Source: Pseudomonas sp. LFM046
GTDB lineage: Bacteria; Pseudomonadota; Gammaproteobacteria; Pseudomonadales; Pseudomonadaceae
Length of the DNA: 64,000 nucleotides
Direction of reading: 5' to 3'
Assembly (NCBI RefSeq): GCF_000949385.2
Contig: NZ_JYKO02000001.1
Location: 4,767,840-4,831,839, forward strand
Below are positions 61,432 to 64,000 of this stretch, in pieces (the stretch's first letter is position 1; each line of letters opens with the position of its first letter). Both the position numbers and the translations under genes were made by a program. Below the pieces are notes generated by a model that had not been told where the DNA came from, made no database searches, and saw only the letters and a list, made by a program, of their open reading frames with translations.

Positions 61432-61492
61432 TAGGGTGCGCCGTGCGCACCGGGACGTCCGCACGGAAATTCAGTGCGCGCGGCGCACCCTA
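61432..61492. repeat. Palindromic repeat (TAGGGTGCGCCG type)
   Basis: TAGGGTGCGCCG and its exact complement CGGCGCACCCTA bracket GTGCGCAC/GTGCGCG blocks. It belongs to a third short-repeat family in this window. No gene is visible between 61415 and 61521. Confidence 0.7.
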
Positions 61493-61521
61493 GGGTCAAG
61501 TTCGAGCAGCTGCTGTGGCCC

Positions 61522-62463
61522 TCACCCCAACAAAAACCTCATCGCATCCGCCGCGCTCTGCTGCGGAATTTCCTCCATGGGGATATGCCCCACGCCGGGA
61601 TAGGTCTTCACCTGGATCCCCGGCAGGTCGCGCTGCCACAGCGGCACGTGCTTCGGTGAGATCCAGCGGTCCTTCTCGCCCCAGAGCAGCAGGGTCGGCG
61701 CCTTGATTTCCGCCACTCGCCGGCCGGTCCCCGCCAGCTCCTCGCGGTTGACCTTCAGCAGCACGCGGAAGATGTCCATCATCGCGCGGCGATTGCCCGG
61801 TCGGCGGGAGAGGTCGTAATAGCGGTCCACTACGCCGGGCTTGATCCGCCCGGGCTCGCCATAGACCTCCTTGATGCCCTGGGCAATCAATGCCCGCGGC
61901 ATCCACAGGGGCATGGCCAGGGTGGCACCGGGCAGGTCGGCGGCGGCGATCATCCAGGGCACTTTGCGCATCGGGTAGCCCGCCGGGTCGATCAGCACGA
62001 GCTTTTCCACCCGCTGCGGCTGGGTCAGGGCGAAGTTCCAGGCGATGTAACCGCCCAGGGAGTTTCCGGCAATGGACGCCTTGGCGATGCCCAGGTAGTC
62101 CATGAGCAAGCCGAGGATGCCGATCATACGTTCGGCAGAGTAGTCGCCACTGCGCTTGGGGCCGGTGAGGCCGAAGCCCGGCACGTCGAAGCGGATGATG
62201 CGGTAGTGGGGTGCGAAGGCGTCCACCCAGTCGTCCCAGGTGTGCAGGGAGGCGACCACGCCGTGGATCATCACCAGGGCCGGTTTGTCGCGGCTGCCTT
62301 CGTCGCGGTAATGGACATTGAAGCCATCCAGTTCGATGAAGCGGGAACCGCTGTCGGCACTGGCGTAGCGCGCCTTGAGGCGATCGAGTGGCAGGGAGCC
62401 GAAGCCCAGGCGGGCGAAACCGGCGGCAAGCGGCGGCGACAGCGGCAGACTGGATGCGGACAT
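61522..62463 (-). CDS. Alpha/beta hydrolase
   Basis: A 313-residue hydrolase. The oxyanion segment VMIHGVVASLHTWDDWVDAF, the nucleophile elbow IAGNSLGGYIAWNFA with Ser, and the catalytic His in YPGVGHIPMEE are present; Asp in LLWGEKDRWISP completes the triad. An N-terminal helix (AAGFARLGFGSLPLDRLKARYA, in parts) resembles lipase or haloperoxidase-like members. The ATG at 62463 has GAGG 8 bases upstream and was preferred over a GTG 9 bases earlier. Substrate unknown. Confidence 0.9.
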   Translation of the reverse strand: MSASSLPLSPPLAAGFARLGFGSLPLDRLKARYASADSGSRFIELDGFNVHYRDEGSRDKPALVMIHGVVASLHTWDDWVDAFAPHYRIIRFDVPGFGLTGPKRSGDYSAERMIGILGLLMDYLGIAKASIAGNSLGGYIAWNFALTQPQRVEKLVLIDPAGYPMRKVPWMIAAADLPGATLAMPLWMPRALIAQGIKEVYGEPGRIKPGVVDRYYDLSRRPGNRRAMMDIFRVLLKVNREELAGTGRRVAEIKAPTLLLWGEKDRWISPKHVPLWQRDLPGIQVKTYPGVGHIPMEEIPQQSAADAMRFLLG

Positions 62464-62652
62464 GCGGGGCACCTCGTGATTGTTGTTATCGAGGGGCTAT
62501 CACAGCACGCGATCCGTCCCGCCGCGCCCAACCTAGGTAGAGCGCGGCGGTCGGCAGGTCGCCCCCTCGCGCGCCCAACCAAGGCGCGGGTGACGGCGCA
62601 TTCCGGCCTCGCTACTCTTGGCCGGCCCTCCTGCGCAGGATTGTCCAGATTG

Positions 62653-63513
62653 ATGACGCCACCCCGCCCACTGCTCTGGCCGCTGGCCGCCCTTCTGATG
62701 TGTTTCGTCCTGCACGCGTCGGCCGCCGAGCTGTTCTACCTGGGGCAGAAGATTCCCGACATCCAGCGCCCCTGGAGCAGCGCCGACTACCACCAGTTGA
62801 TCCAGGCCCTGCAGAAAATCGACACCACCCAGGTGAACGCCCTGCCCCGGCGCAGTGGCGAATTCACCGGTCCGATCTACACGCGCATGGTCAGCGAGGA
62901 GAACTTCAAGCCGCAGCTGAACATCTATGCCCCCCTGGAACTTCGTCAGAACGAGGCCCGTGAGGTTCTCTTCCAGCTGAAGGAGCTGATGCGCCTGTAC
63001 TTCGACTTCAAGGCGCCGCAGCAGCCTTATGGCGCCGAAGCCCTGGGCCTGATGACCTATTCGCTGCGCCAGCAGGCCATCCTTTTCACCCTGACGGTGG
63101 AGTTCTGGATGACGCTTTCGGAGAAGGAACAAGGCAGCCCGATCCGCCTTCAAGGCCTGCAAGAAACCAAGGCCGCCGCCGCCATGCTGACCTCCAGTTC
63201 CCTGGACTACCTGGGCCTGACCCGCCAGTTCAACCGCGAAGACCTGGTGCTCTACAGCGCCGAACTGGCCAAGCAGTTGCCGGAGCTGTTCGTCCACCTT
63301 CAGGGAGATGTGCGCGGGCAACTGCTGGGGAGGGTCGCCGAGCTGGCGGAGAAACATCCCTACAGCGAAGTACGCGGCAACATGGCAGACCTGTTGCCGG
63401 TGCTGGCAGGTATTCAGCAGGACGTGGATGCGCAACTGGCCGCGCCGGCGAAACATAAGCCCACGGCGCCGGCACTGGACCTCTCGGCGTCTCCGGAAGC
63501 GTCAGCGAAGTAG
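62653..63513 (+). CDS. Exported hypothetical protein
   Basis: A 286-residue protein with a signal peptide (about 1-24, LLMCFVLHASAAELF). The mature part is alpha-helical by composition, with YHQLIQALQKIDTTQVNALPRRSGEFTGPIYTRMV (in parts) and RLYFDFKAPQQPYGAEALGLM as its more distinctive segments; the last 30 residues are rich in Pro, Ala and Ser. No family recognised. ATG at 62653. Its end overlaps the convergent LuxR-type gene by 12 bases. Confidence 0.8.
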   Translation: MTPPRPLLWPLAALLMCFVLHASAAELFYLGQKIPDIQRPWSSADYHQLIQALQKIDTTQVNALPRRSGEFTGPIYTRMVSEENFKPQLNIYAPLELRQNEAREVLFQLKELMRLYFDFKAPQQPYGAEALGLMTYSLRQQAILFTLTVEFWMTLSEKEQGSPIRLQGLQETKAAAAMLTSSSLDYLGLTRQFNREDLVLYSAELAKQLPELFVHLQGDVRGQLLGRVAELAEKHPYSEVRGNMADLLPVLAGIQQDVDAQLAAPAKHKPTAPALDLSASPEASAK

Positions 63514-64000
63514 GCCGAGCGCCTTGGCCCGGGCCACTGCCTGGGTGCGCCGCTCCACCCCGAGCTTGCTGTTGATGTGGCGGGCGTGGCTTTTCACCGT
63601 GTGCAGGGAGATGAACAGGCGCTCGCTGATTTCCTGGTTCGAGCAGCCCTGGGCGATCAATTGCAGCACCGCCAGCTCCCGAGAGCTGAGCGCCTCGGCG
63701 GGACCGGCATCGGCCGGCACTACGGATTCCATGCCTGGCAACAGTTCGAGCAGTTCGCGAACATCGTCCGGCGAACGGGTCGACAGCTGTTCACGCAGCC
63801 ACTGGGGATGCTGCTCCAGCAACTGCCGGTACGGCAGCAAGGCACCGGCGGGCAGCGATTCCAGCGCACACCCCAGCAGCGCCGCAGCTTCTCGCTCGCG
63901 CGTTCCGCGCAGCAGCGCCACCAGTTGCAGCCGCGCGATCAGCGCGACGTGCTGGGCGCCCAGGCCTTCAGTCGCCTCCATCAGCGTCCGCAGGCGGGCT
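63502..64000 (-). CDS. LuxR family (MalT-like) transcriptional regulator, 5' partial
   Basis: About 165 C-terminal residues are present and the frame is open to the right edge. The end is a LuxR-type DNA-binding domain (LSSRELAVLQLIAQGCSNQEISERLFISLHTVKSHARHINSKLGV, in parts). Ahead of it lies a helical repeat region (ARLQLVALLRGTREREAAALLGCAL, in parts) like that of MalT/LAL regulators, which would carry an N-terminal ATPase outside the window. The inducer is unknown. Confidence 0.87.
   Translation of the reverse strand, partial: ARLRTLMEATEGLGAQHVALIARLQLVALLRGTREREAAALLGCALESLPAGALLPYRQLLEQHPQWLREQLSTRSPDDVRELLELLPGMESVVPADAGPAEALSSRELAVLQLIAQGCSNQEISERLFISLHTVKSHARHINSKLGVERRTQAVARAKALGLLR

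Overview
This 64 kb GC-rich window is chromosomal DNA from a gamma-proteobacterium of the genus Pseudomonas. The evidence is gene content and order. The blocks groES-groEL-colR-colS-warA, ldh-E1alpha-E1beta-E2, the crotonase/SDR/hydrolase/aldolase/lrgAB run, folM-folE-folX and pta/OmpA/oruR match, as I recall them, the P. aeruginosa neighbourhoods PA4379-PA4389, PA3415-PA3439 and PA0829-PA0849. Joins between blocks differ from P. aeruginosa, so this is another species of the genus. Gene spacing is tight and codon use is uniform. I see no insertion sequence, prophage, integrase, CRISPR array, tRNA or rRNA. The repeats are short palindromic (REP-like) elements.

Layout. 1-4.0 kb: end of an RND adaptor gene and its efflux permease. 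4.1-7.5 kb: the ColRS-WarA envelope-stress operon ending in a half-length InaA-family gene and a small exported protein. 7.6-10.3 kb: groESL with a sigma32-type promoter, then fxsA. 10.3-17.9 kb: housekeeping and conserved hypothetical genes, including the PA2778/PA2779 peptidase pair, psiE, a periplasmic metallo-beta-lactamase-fold protein and LexA-controlled yebG. 17.9-23.9 kb: an AraC regulator and the leucine dehydrogenase/2-oxoacid dehydrogenase operon. 24-32 kb: amine oxidation and acyl-CoA-type metabolism, then lrgAB with a LysR regulator. 33-39.6 kb: flavodoxin, a LOV photoreceptor, a LitR-type MerR regulator, an ABM protein and the pterin operon folM-folE-folX, followed by small conserved genes. 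39.6-44.6 kb: trxB, cysZ, a glycosyltransferase behind a four-unit Pho box, and a DegV protein. 44.8-51.7 kb: a TetR/old-yellow-enzyme pair sharing an operator, glutathione peroxidase, slyD, pta and an acyltransferase. 51.8-57.7 kb: a large CHASE hybrid kinase coupled to a REC-PAS-GGDEF-EAL protein. 57.9-64 kb: OmpA lipoprotein, glyoxalase-II-like protein, oruR, hydrolases and the end of a LuxR-type regulator.

Main points of interest. (1) LOV protein, class II LitR and pterin genes lie together, and a near-match to the published P. putida PplR1 operator (recalled from memory) precedes folM, suggesting light control of pterin synthesis. (2) An intrinsic terminator lies immediately before the trxB ribosome binding site, leaving no room for a promoter, which implies attenuation or an upstream small RNA. 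(3) The colRS operon carries an InaA-family gene lacking its N-terminal half but keeping translation signals. (4) A 13-bp perfect inverted repeat of unknown function lies beside the yebG LexA site. (5) Clear candidate operators are seen for PhoB (glycosyltransferase, probably psiE) and for the TetR/OYE pair. (6) pta lacks its usual partner ackA.

Functions come from reading the protein sequences and from general knowledge of the families. No database search was run. PA locus numbers are from memory.
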